Source: Ruminococcus sp. CAG:382 (lineage in GTDB: Bacteria > Bacillota > Clostridia > Oscillospirales > CAG-382). From it: a stretch of 5,105 bases of DNA. The stretch lies in contig FR892205.1 of NCBI GenBank assembly GCA_000433115.1, positions 1 to 5,105 of the forward strand. The letters run 5' to 3'. The position numbers were made by a program, and so were the translations under genes. How positions within the stretch are numbered: the stretch's first letter is position 1; the number at the start of each line of letters is the position of its first letter. Of this stretch, positions 1 through 5,105 are shown one piece after another. The notes beneath the pieces were generated by a model that saw only the letters and a list, made by a program, of their open reading frames with translations, made no database searches and had not been told where the DNA came from.

Positions 1-269
1 GTCCGTACCGTTCCTCCGATATCGTTATAAAAGCCCTTGAAACAAACGATTTTGAACTTCTCTGCGGTAGCATCTTCAACGATTTCGAGCCTGTGTGCAA
101 TAAACTTCGCTTCGAAACCGCGCATCTGAAGACAGAGCTTCTGAAAAGCGGCGCGTCTGCGGCAATGCTCAGCGGAAGCGGCGCGTCGGTGTACGGCATA
201 TTTGAGACGCAGGAAATCGCCGACAGGATAATTTCAGACGTAAAAGCAAAAAGACACGCGAAGCGTTGA
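1..269 (+). CDS. ispE: 4-diphosphocytidyl-2-C-methyl-D-erythritol kinase, C-terminal part (5' truncated by window)
   Basis: Reading from base 3, an open frame runs 88 codons to a TGA at 267-269. The fragment contains an NDFEP segment (78-92), matching the conserved asparagine-aspartate region of IspE, and then AMLSGSGASVYGIF (162-203), the third glycine-rich GHMP-kinase motif that in IspE closes the active site. IspE is a cytoplasmic enzyme that uses ATP to phosphorylate the 2-hydroxyl of CDP-methylerythritol in the MEP pathway to isopentenyl diphosphate. The N-terminal substrate part and the ATP-binding loop lie outside the window, so completeness cannot be judged. The tail is short and basic (KAKRHAKR), and its codons double as the terminator of the convergent gene. 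Another GHMP kinase is possible, but the NDFE plus SGSGASVYGIF combination favours IspE. Confidence 0.87.
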   Translation, partial: PYRSSDIVIKALETNDFELLCGSIFNDFEPVCNKLRFETAHLKTELLKSGASAAMLSGSGASVYGIFETQEIADRIISDVKAKRHAKR

Positions 270-280
270 GCTTCGCGTGT
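241..280 (-). terminator. Rho-independent terminator of the SGNH hydrolase gene, embedded in the ispE 3' end
   Basis: Bases 254-264 and 270-280 form a perfect 11-bp inverted repeat (ACACGCGAAGC with its complement) around a 5-nt loop at 265-269. Read on the minus strand, the hairpin is followed by CTTTTTGCTTTTA (complement of 241-253), a fair U-tract, and it starts 7 nt past the hydrolase stop codon. On the plus strand the hairpin is followed by TGACAATCATG with no U-run, so it should end minus-strand transcription far better than ispE transcription. The ispE TGA lies inside the loop. Confidence 0.8.
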
Positions 281-286
281 TGACAA

Positions 287-964
287 TCATGCGATCTGCG
301 GTATGATATTTGCCTTGATTGAATTGTATATCAGCCTGTGACCCGACTCGCTGGGGTGGATCCCGTCGGTACATGTGAGCGAATCAAAGTTCTTGTTTTC
401 AAAAAACGGGGAAGTGATGTCGATGTACGGCACCTTCATGACGCGCGCGATCTGCGAAACCGCGAGATTGTAATACTGTTGCCATCTGCCGAGCCGTTCT
501 TTGTCTCCGAGGAATGCTGAAATATTTGCTTCGTTCAGCCCGCGGATGATCCACTTGTAAAACTTGGACGAATCGATCGGCGGCAGCGAAACGATGACCG
601 GCTTGCTTCCGAGTGCGCGTACCTTGCGGACAATCTCTTCATATACAACGCGGAACTTTTCAAGCGGAGTTTTGCAAAGATGCGGCGAATCGGGCGAATC
701 GGCAACCTCGGACCAGACAAAGTCACAGTCATTTCCGCCGAATTCAATCGCCGTGTAGTCGTAATTACCCACTTCGCTGCCGAGACGTTCAAGTGTCTGA
801 AGCCCCTTTGTCACGGTTGAGCCCATGAGCGAAACATTTTCGATTTCAAGATTATCCTGCTTCAGAAGGCTGACAAAGCTCTTGTCCGAAAAGACGTATT
901 TCTTCTTGATATCATCATAGACAATGCCTTTTGTTATCGAATCACCGAGTACAAGAATTTTCAT
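287..964 (-). CDS. SGNH/GDSL-family hydrolase, cytoplasmic
   Basis: This 225-residue protein shows all four SGNH blocks. The N-terminal VLGDSIT has the nucleophile Ser9; Gly48 lies in LMGST; GGND at 76-79 supplies Asn78; and DGIHPSESGH at 200-209 supplies Asp200 and His203. The length is normal for a single-domain GDSL esterase or lipase. No signal peptide or membrane segment is present, since the first block starts at residue 4, so the enzyme should act in the cytoplasm. Family members remove acyl or acetyl groups from sugars, lipids or other esters; the substrate here cannot be inferred. The ATG at 962-964 is supported by GGGAGG (complement of 971-976) 6 nt upstream. It is transcribed alone, convergent with ispE and divergent from spoIIR, with its own promoter and terminator. 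Neither neighbour suggests a function. Confidence 0.88.
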   Translation of the reverse strand: MKILVLGDSITKGIVYDDIKKKYVFSDKSFVSLLKQDNLEIENVSLMGSTVTKGLQTLERLGSEVGNYDYTAIEFGGNDCDFVWSEVADSPDSPHLCKTPLEKFRVVYEEIVRKVRALGSKPVIVSLPPIDSSKFYKWIIRGLNEANISAFLGDKERLGRWQQYYNLAVSQIARVMKVPYIDITSPFFENKNFDSLTCTDGIHPSESGHRLIYNSIKANIIPQIA

Positions 965-1008
965 AAAAAACCTCCCGAATATTGCTTCTCACTTTAGTTT
1001 ACGTCTGT

Positions 1009-1037
1009 ATTATACTTCCCGTCACGCACAAAATCAA
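1009..1037 (-). promoter_or_regulatory. Sigma-A type promoter of the SGNH hydrolase gene
   Basis: On the minus strand a perfect TATAAT (complement of 1009-1014) is preceded, after exactly 17 bp, by TTGATT (complement of 1032-1037), a 4 of 6 match to TTGACA. The expected start of transcription is near 1002, giving a leader of about 38 nt before the ATG with a good Shine-Dalgarno site. This fits vegetative housekeeping expression. Confidence 0.72.
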
Positions 1038-1040
1038 TCA

Positions 1041-1081
1041 TTCTTAAGGCAACTTAAAAGGTCTTAAACAATAATTAAGAA
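1041..1081. repeat. CTTAA repeats phased at 10 bp; possible operator
   Basis: CTTAA begins at 1043, 1053 and 1063, exactly 10 bp apart. An inverted copy (TTAAG) lies at 1075-1079, and TTCTTAA at 1041-1047 pairs as an inverted repeat with TTAAGAA at 1075-1081. The cluster lies just upstream of the -35 box of the hydrolase promoter and ahead of spoIIR. Tandem half-sites one helical turn apart are typical of response-regulator or other dimeric activator sites, but AT-rich sequence can produce this by chance. No specific regulator can be named. Confidence 0.35.
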
Positions 1082-1086
1082 AAGCG

Positions 1087-1117
1087 TGAATAAATCTTCG
1101 CAATACTGTCCATCATC
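1087..1117 (+). promoter_or_regulatory. Putative forespore (sigma-G/sigma-F-like) promoter for spoIIR
   Basis: TGAATA at 1087-1092 matches the textbook Bacillus sigma-G -35 element exactly. After 18 nt follows CATCATC (1111-1117), which agrees with the CATnnTA -10 element at all but the last fixed position. Sigma-F and sigma-G recognise overlapping sequences, and spoIIR is a sigma-F gene in Bacillus subtilis. The start would fall near 1124, leaving a leader of about 20 nt with the Shine-Dalgarno at 1134. The GG typical of sigma-F -10 elements is absent. A lone AATAAT at 1070-1075 is a rival -10, but it has no -35 partner at normal spacing. Confidence 0.38.
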
Positions 1118-1133
1118 AAACCAATAAATTTTT

Positions 1134-1140
1134 GAGGTGA
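1134..1140 (+). promoter_or_regulatory. Shine-Dalgarno site of spoIIR
   Basis: GAGGTGA lies 4 nt before the ATG at 1145. Because it extends to the GGTGA part of the anti-Shine-Dalgarno complement, the short gap is acceptable. It fixes the start codon; no upstream in-frame alternative is needed. Confidence 0.75.
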
Positions 1141-1144
1141 CAGT

Positions 1145-1723
1145 ATGAAAAGCTCTTCCCGTATAATTGTATGCATTTCGACGGCACTGTGGGTGTGTCT
1201 GACTTCGGCGGCGTTTCTGCCCGTAAAAGAGGAAAATATATATAAAAACGTCATAAGGCTTCATGTGATAGCAAATTCCGACTCGGAGTGCGATCAGACC
1301 GTGAAGCTTGCCGTCCGTGACGCGCTTCTTGAAAAGGCGGATGAGATCTTTGACGTCAGCACATATAACGAAGCCGTAGGTATTGCAAAAAGCTCCCTTG
1401 ATACCCTTGAGCAGACCGCAAACGACGTTCTTTCCGCAAACGGACTTGACTATTGCGGAAGCGTGACCCTTGAGACCGAGGATTTTCCGACACGTGACTA
1501 TGGCGATGCCGAGATCCCCGGAGGAAAGTACCTTTCCCTCTGTGTCCGTCTCGGAGACGCAAAAGGAAAGAACTGGTGGTGCGTGATGTTCCCGCCGATG
1601 TGCAACGGCGCGGCAAGGAGCATAAGCTCGGTCGATAACTGCGGCGAGACCGCCACATTTACAAAATCAAAATCATCACTACGCTTCAGACTGAAGCTGT
1701 TTATACTTGAATTATTCAACTGA
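1145..1723 (+). CDS. spoIIR: Stage II sporulation protein R (SpoIIR)
   Basis: SpoIIR is made in the forespore and exported into the space between the two membranes. There it activates the membrane protease SpoIIGA in the mother cell to cleave pro-sigma-E, coupling gene expression in the two compartments. The 192-residue protein has a hydrophobic N-terminal segment (about residues 6-25, after a lysine and an arginine) acting as signal peptide or anchor. The family hallmarks follow: IRLHVIANSDS (37-47) with DQ and VRD just after, FPTRDYG (114-120), PGGKYLSLCVRLG (125-137), and NWWCVMFPPMC (143-153) with Cys146 and Cys153. It is somewhat shorter than the roughly 220-residue Bacillus protein but has the usual ending of aromatic and basic residues (LRFRLKLFILELFN). 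No terminator separates it from addB 11 nt downstream. The assignment is secure from motifs. Confidence 0.94.
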   Translation: MKSSSRIIVCISTALWVCLTSAAFLPVKEENIYKNVIRLHVIANSDSECDQTVKLAVRDALLEKADEIFDVSTYNEAVGIAKSSLDTLEQTANDVLSANGLDYCGSVTLETEDFPTRDYGDAEIPGGKYLSLCVRLGDAKGKNWWCVMFPPMCNGAARSISSVDNCGETATFTKSKSSLRFRLKLFILELFN

Positions 1724-1728
1724 GAGGA
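1722..1728 (+). promoter_or_regulatory. Shine-Dalgarno site of addB overlapping the spoIIR stop codon
   Basis: GAGAGGA starts inside the spoIIR TGA (1721-1723). Its AGAGG core lies 7 nt before the addB ATG at 1735. Ribosomes terminating on spoIIR would be delivered onto this site, which suggests translational coupling. Confidence 0.65.
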
Positions 1729-1734
1729 ACACCA

Positions 1735-4700
1735 ATGCTGTATCGCGTATGCGGCCGTTCCGGCAGCGGAAAAACAGAATATATGCTGAGCCTGCTGGGA
1801 GATATAATATCCTCCGGCGGTGATGCCGTCGTCATAGTTCCCGAACAGCAGTCGCTGGACTATGAACGCCTTGTTTTCACGCGCTTCGGTGACCGCGCAA
1901 ACCTTCGCTGTGAAATACTCAACTTCGAGCGTCTGCCGAACCGCACATACCGTGAATACGGCGGACTCAGCGCCTCATCTCTTGACAAAGCGGGCAGAGA
2001 TATGCTCATGGCAACGGCGCTTGAAAATGTTGCGGAAGACCTTGAGGTTTATAAAAACGTTGCAAGTGATGTCGATTTTGTGAAAAACGCCGCCGGGCAG
2101 GTTGCGCTTCTGAAACAGAACGGCATCAGCACGGAAATGCTTGAAAACGCCATTGAAGCGCTCCCGCGATCATTTGCCGGCAAGATCGGCGATATAGCGA
2201 AAATAGCAAAGGAATACGAAAAACTGTCGTCGCAGTTTGGCGGCGACAGCGCCGATTCATTGACTACATACGCCGAAAAGCTTGAAAAAATGCCGTTTTT
2301 TGAAGAAAAAACGGTGATAATCGATTCGTTTTACAGCTTCACATGCCAGGAACATCGCATAATAGATGCGATAGCGCGTCAGGCGCGTGATGTGTACATA
2401 TCATTTCTGTATGATCCCGAAGACCGGACGGGAACCTTTGACGAAACCGAAGGCTCATTTCTCCGTGTCTCCCGTGTCGTGAAAACAAAGGATATAATTC
2501 TGCCGGTAAATCATCGCGCTTCGTCGTCGGCACTCGCCTTTGCCGAAGAGCATATATGGAAAAGCACGGCGGATACCGCCGATGCCGGCGATTCACTGCA
2601 TTTTGTCGCCTGCCGATCGCTGTTTGAAGAATGTGAAGCGGCGGCTGCAGAGGTGACACGCCTGATCGGGCAGGGGATGCGCATGCGCGATATCGCGATA
2701 ATCGCGCGTACATCTTCGCAGTATGACGGCGTTATCGACGCCGTTCTTACAAAGCACGGAATAACCGCTTTCATGTCATCAAAGGATGAACTTGCCGAAA
2801 AGCCGCTCCCCGTGTTTCTGCTTTCTGCGGTTGAAGCGTGCGCCGACGGCTTTTCGCTTCCCGTAATGAAAAAATACATAAAAAGCGGCTACACCGGACT
2901 GCCGCCTCAGAAATCGCGTCTGCTCATACGCTACGCATCCACATGGGATATACGCGGCAAAGCATGGATAAAAAACGAGCCGTGGCTTGCCAATCCTGAC
3001 GGATATATCGAGGAAGCGACAGAACGGCAAAAGCGCGAACTTGCCGATGTCAACAGCGCGAAAAATGTCGTTTGCGAACAGCTTTCTGCACTTTATGACG
3101 CACTTTGCGCCAAAAATGCGACGTTTTCCGACTGTGCCTCTGCCTTGTACACTCATCTTGTGTCCTGCGGCGCCGATAAAGCGACTGTCCGCAAGGCTGA
3201 ATATTGCCGCAGCATCGGAGATGAGGACGGAGCGCAGAAGCTGACACAGCTCTGGGGACTTGTGATATCCGTTCTCGAACAGCTTTCAATGGTGTGCGGT
3301 GACAGCAAAGCAACTCCCGAACGCCTTCTTTTCATGCTGAGGCTTGCGTTTTCCGAATATAAGGTCGGCACGATCCCTCTCTTTTCGGATGCCGTGACAG
3401 TCGGCGACGCATCAATGGTGCGCTCCGGCAATGTCCGCGCGGCAATTCTTCTCGGAGTAAACGACGGCGTTTTTCCCGCATCTGCCGAAAACAGCGGACT
3501 TCTTTGCGACGATGAGCTTGCGGCGCTTGAACAGCATGGCATAAACATGGGCGACACATCAAAAAAGCGCCGCGCACAGGAAAAGCTGTATTTTTACGTC
3601 GCGGCAACGTCTCCGACCGAAAAGCTGACGGTCATTTATAACGATGCAAGACCGTCCCGCCCCTCAATAGCGGCACTTCATCTCATGCGCCTTTTTCCGG
3701 ACGCGAAAAGGACGTCATTCGGTGACAGCTTTTTTGACATATCGTTTTCACCGGAAGCCGCGGCGGAAAATATCCTCGCAATGCCTGAGGATATTGTCGC
3801 GCGCCTCGCATCGATGGGACTCGATATGACCGGACGCGCTGAAGCGTCGCCTCTTTGCGACACAAACGCAATTATTTCAAAAAGTACCGCAAGCGGGCTG
3901 TATCTTTCTCCATCGCGCCTTGAAAAATATACCTACTGCGCATTTTCATATTTCGGGCGATACATCCTGAAGCTGACGCAAAACAAAAAAGCCGCCTTTG
4001 ATTACCCCGAGATCGGCACCTTTGTGCATCGCATCCTTGAACTTTTCATGGCGTCGCGCGTAAAAAACGGCGGCTTTGTACCACCGTCCGATGACGAAAT
4101 AAAGACAGAGGTCGACCGTCTCACGGACGAATACATTCTGTCGGTATGCAAGGGCAAGGGCGACCGCCGTTTCAGATATATCTGCACACGTCTCAAAAAT
4201 ACGCTTTTCCTGCTTATACGCAACATTTCCGACGAACTGTCCGGAAGCGGCTTTGTGCCTGTTGCCTTTGAACGAAAACTCACGGGCGACGAGACCGTTG
4301 TATATTCTCCCGGAGGAATGCGTGTGAACGTCTGCGGCACTGTCGACAGAGTCGATGAATATAAACGCGGCGGCGAAATATATATTCGTGTTGTCGATTA
4401 TAAAACGGGATCCACCGTATTTTCGAAAAAGGCACTGAAGGAGGGACTTGGATTACAAATGCTCATGTATCTGTTCTCCCTCTGCCGCAAGGAAAACAAA
4501 CTCCCCGCGGGGGTGCTGTATGTGCCGGCGTCGCTTGCTCCCGGCAAGGAATCGACACCGGACGAAGCAGCCGACATAGATAAGTATGTGAAAAAGCGTT
4601 TCAAAAGAAGCGGCATTATTCTTGCTGACACGGAAATTGCCGACGCAATGGAAAAAGGCGTATGCGGGATATATCTTCCCGCAAAGCTAAAAAAGGACGA

Positions 4701-4956
4701 AACCTTTGACTACCGTTCTTCCGTGGCGACTGTCGAACAGCTCGGCAAGCTGAAACTGTCCGTCGAAAACTACATCGGAAAGCTTGCCGATGAGCTGACG
4801 GGCGGCAATATGAACGTGTCACCGCTGAAGCTTGACGACAGCCATAACGCCTGTCGCTTTTGCGACATGAAAACGGTCTGCCGCCTTGCGGGCGACAACA
4901 GTATATGCCGCGAGCACAGCGAAAATCAGATAGAAATGGGGGACGACAATGCCTGA
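1735..4956 (+). CDS. addB: ATP-dependent helicase/nuclease subunit B (AddB)
   Basis: AddB pairs with AddA to resect DNA double-strand ends for RecA-dependent repair; in Bacillus, AddB carries Chi recognition and the nuclease that cuts the 5'-ended strand. Visible order in the 1073 residues: Walker A GRSGSGKTEY near residues 7-16; NHRASS (from 259), in the degenerate helicase region; RDIAIIAR with the following KHGI segment; LLGVNDGVFP (572-581), a strong AddB signature; LSPSRLEKYTYC ending at Cys735; His765 in FVHRILE; GTVDRVD (868-874); VVDYKTGS with Asp888 and Lys890; Gln908 and Tyr912 in the QxxxY motif. Thus the RecB-type nuclease site looks intact. Cys735 with Cys1040, Cys1043 and Cys1049 (CRFCDMKTVC) form the expected 4Fe-4S clasp. 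It is slightly shorter than Bacillus AddB (about 1166). The CPF usually seen at the first cysteine reads CAF here. It overlaps addA by 8 nt. Confidence 0.96.
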   Translation: MLYRVCGRSGSGKTEYMLSLLGDIISSGGDAVVIVPEQQSLDYERLVFTRFGDRANLRCEILNFERLPNRTYREYGGLSASSLDKAGRDMLMATALENVAEDLEVYKNVASDVDFVKNAAGQVALLKQNGISTEMLENAIEALPRSFAGKIGDIAKIAKEYEKLSSQFGGDSADSLTTYAEKLEKMPFFEEKTVIIDSFYSFTCQEHRIIDAIARQARDVYISFLYDPEDRTGTFDETEGSFLRVSRVVKTKDIILPVNHRASSSALAFAEEHIWKSTADTADAGDSLHFVACRSLFEECEAAAAEVTRLIGQGMRMRDIAIIARTSSQYDGVIDAVLTKHGITAFMSSKDELAEKPLPVFLLSAVEACADGFSLPVMKKYIKSGYTGLPPQKSRLLIRYASTWDIRGKAWIKNEPWLANPDGYIEEATERQKRELADVNSAKNVVCEQLSALYDALCAKNATFSDCASALYTHLVSCGADKATVRKAEYCRSIGDEDGAQKLTQLWGLVISVLEQLSMVCGDSKATPERLLFMLRLAFSEYKVGTIPLFSDAVTVGDASMVRSGNVRAAILLGVNDGVFPASAENSGLLCDDELAALEQHGINMGDTSKKRRAQEKLYFYVAATSPTEKLTVIYNDARPSRPSIAALHLMRLFPDAKRTSFGDSFFDISFSPEAAAENILAMPEDIVARLASMGLDMTGRAEASPLCDTNAIISKSTASGLYLSPSRLEKYTYCAFSYFGRYILKLTQNKKAAFDYPEIGTFVHRILELFMASRVKNGGFVPPSDDEIKTEVDRLTDEYILSVCKGKGDRRFRYICTRLKNTLFLLIRNISDELSGSGFVPVAFERKLTGDETVVYSPGGMRVNVCGTVDRVDEYKRGGEIYIRVVDYKTGSTVFSKKALKEGLGLQMLMYLFSLCRKENKLPAGVLYVPASLAPGKESTPDEAADIDKYVKKRFKRSGIILADTEIADAMEKGVCGIYLPAKLKKDETFDYRSSVATVEQLGKLKLSVENYIGKLADELTGGNMNVSPLKLDDSHNACRFCDMKTVCRLAGDNSICREHSENQIEMGDDNA
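4938..4943 (+). promoter_or_regulatory. Shine-Dalgarno site of addA inside the addB end
   Basis: GGGGGA lies 5 nt before the ATG at 4949. It is within the addB reading frame, so addA translation starts before addB has terminated, consistent with coupled, matched synthesis of the two subunits. Confidence 0.6.
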
Positions 4957-5105
4957 ATACACACCGTCACAACTCAAAGCCATTGAAACAAAAGGAAAGT
5001 CTCTTGTCGTTTCGGCGGGAGCCGGAAGCGGCAAAACCACAGTACTTACCGAACGTATAATACGCGGGATCATCGACGGCGGCGATATCGACGACATTGT
5101 TGTCG
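4949..5105 (+). CDS. addA: ATP-dependent helicase/nuclease subunit A (AddA), N-terminal fragment (cut by window end)
   Basis: An ATG at 4949-4951 opens a frame in a different register from addB and runs unbroken for 52 codons to the window edge. The peptide begins MPEYTPSQLKAIE, matching the Q-motif of UvrD/RecB-like superfamily 1 helicases (Gln8). It continues with LVVSAGAGSGKTTVLTERII, the Walker A box of AddA (Lys29, Thr30), placed right at the N-terminus as in the family. Bacillus AddA usually reads VSAAAGSGKT; here the second alanine is glycine. AddA is the 3'-5' helicase and second nuclease subunit of the AddAB end-resection complex. The position directly after addB, with an 8-nt overlap, is the standard Firmicutes arrangement. 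Most of the protein (helicase motifs Ia-VI and C-terminal nuclease) lies outside the window. Confidence 0.93.
   Translation, partial: MPEYTPSQLKAIETKGKSLVVSAGAGSGKTTVLTERIIRGIIDGGDIDDIVV

Noticed and set aside
147..182. Several AGCGG pentamers, the Bacillus subtilis Chi sequence, near an addAB locus
   Set aside because: A 5-mer is expected often by chance in GC-balanced coding DNA, the Chi sequence of this organism is unknown, and the copies fall in glycine and serine codons.
146..187. Direct repeat of 12 bp (AAGCGGCGCGTC) at 146-157 and 176-187
   Set aside because: Both copies encode the same Ser-Gly-Ala-Ser tetrapeptide in or next to the glycine-rich GHMP motif, so protein constraint and codon preference explain them.
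338..828. Plus-strand open frames across the hydrolase gene, and a second minus-strand frame at 535-792
   Set aside because: They are shadows of the SGNH gene in other frames. None has a recognisable domain or a convincing ribosome site, while the main frame has all four catalytic blocks.
965..1144. Possible riboswitch or small RNA in the divergent intergenic region
   Set aside because: The 180 bases hold promoters, repeats and Shine-Dalgarno sites but no stable multi-helix structure or terminator-like hairpin that I can see, and the leaders predicted on both sides are only about 20-40 nt.
1064..1264. Minus-strand open frame of 66 codons across the intergenic region and the spoIIR start
   Set aside because: It overlaps the spoIIR signal sequence and the divergent promoter region, has no recognisable product, and conflicts with a well-supported gene.
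2339..4822. Many minus-strand frames of 60-134 codons opposite addB
   Set aside because: They are rich in Arg, Ser, Pro and Cys, as expected from antisense reading of this codon usage, and show no motif. The addB frame explains the whole stretch.

Overview
The window looks like a chromosomal core segment from an endospore-forming Firmicute, most likely a class Clostridia organism with roughly balanced GC. Three things point there: a spoIIR homologue (found only in endospore formers), an addB-addA pair (the Firmicutes counterpart of RecBCD) in the usual B-then-A order, and an ispE gene of the MEP isoprenoid pathway. The assignment below that level is inference.

Layout: (1) Bases 1-269 carry the 3' end of ispE on the + strand, whose start lies outside the window. 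(2) Bases 287-964 hold a minus-strand gene for a small cytoplasmic SGNH/GDSL hydrolase, convergent with ispE. A perfect 11-bp hairpin at 254-280 lies at this junction. Its U-tract reads correctly only for the minus-strand gene, and its left arm and part of its loop fall inside the ispE coding end. (3) Bases 965-1144 are a divergent, AT-rich intergenic region. It contains a good sigma-A promoter for the hydrolase, a set of CTTAA repeats spaced 10 bp apart, and a possible forespore-type (sigma-G/F-like) promoter reading toward spoIIR. (4) Bases 1145-1723 encode SpoIIR, the forespore signal protein that triggers pro-sigma-E processing. (5) Only 11 nt later, bases 1735-4956 encode AddB. It overlaps by 8 nt the start of addA (4949 onward), which is cut by the window end.

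spoIIR, addB and addA look like one transcription unit: same strand, tiny gap then overlap, and no terminator between them. This would place the double-strand-break repair nuclease downstream of a sporulation signal gene. The convergent hydrolase gene separates ispE from this unit.

I see no mobile element, CRISPR array, RNA gene or clear candidate for an undescribed system. The points worth a second look are regulatory: the coding-embedded terminator, the phased repeats, the putative forespore promoter and the spoIIR-addBA linkage.
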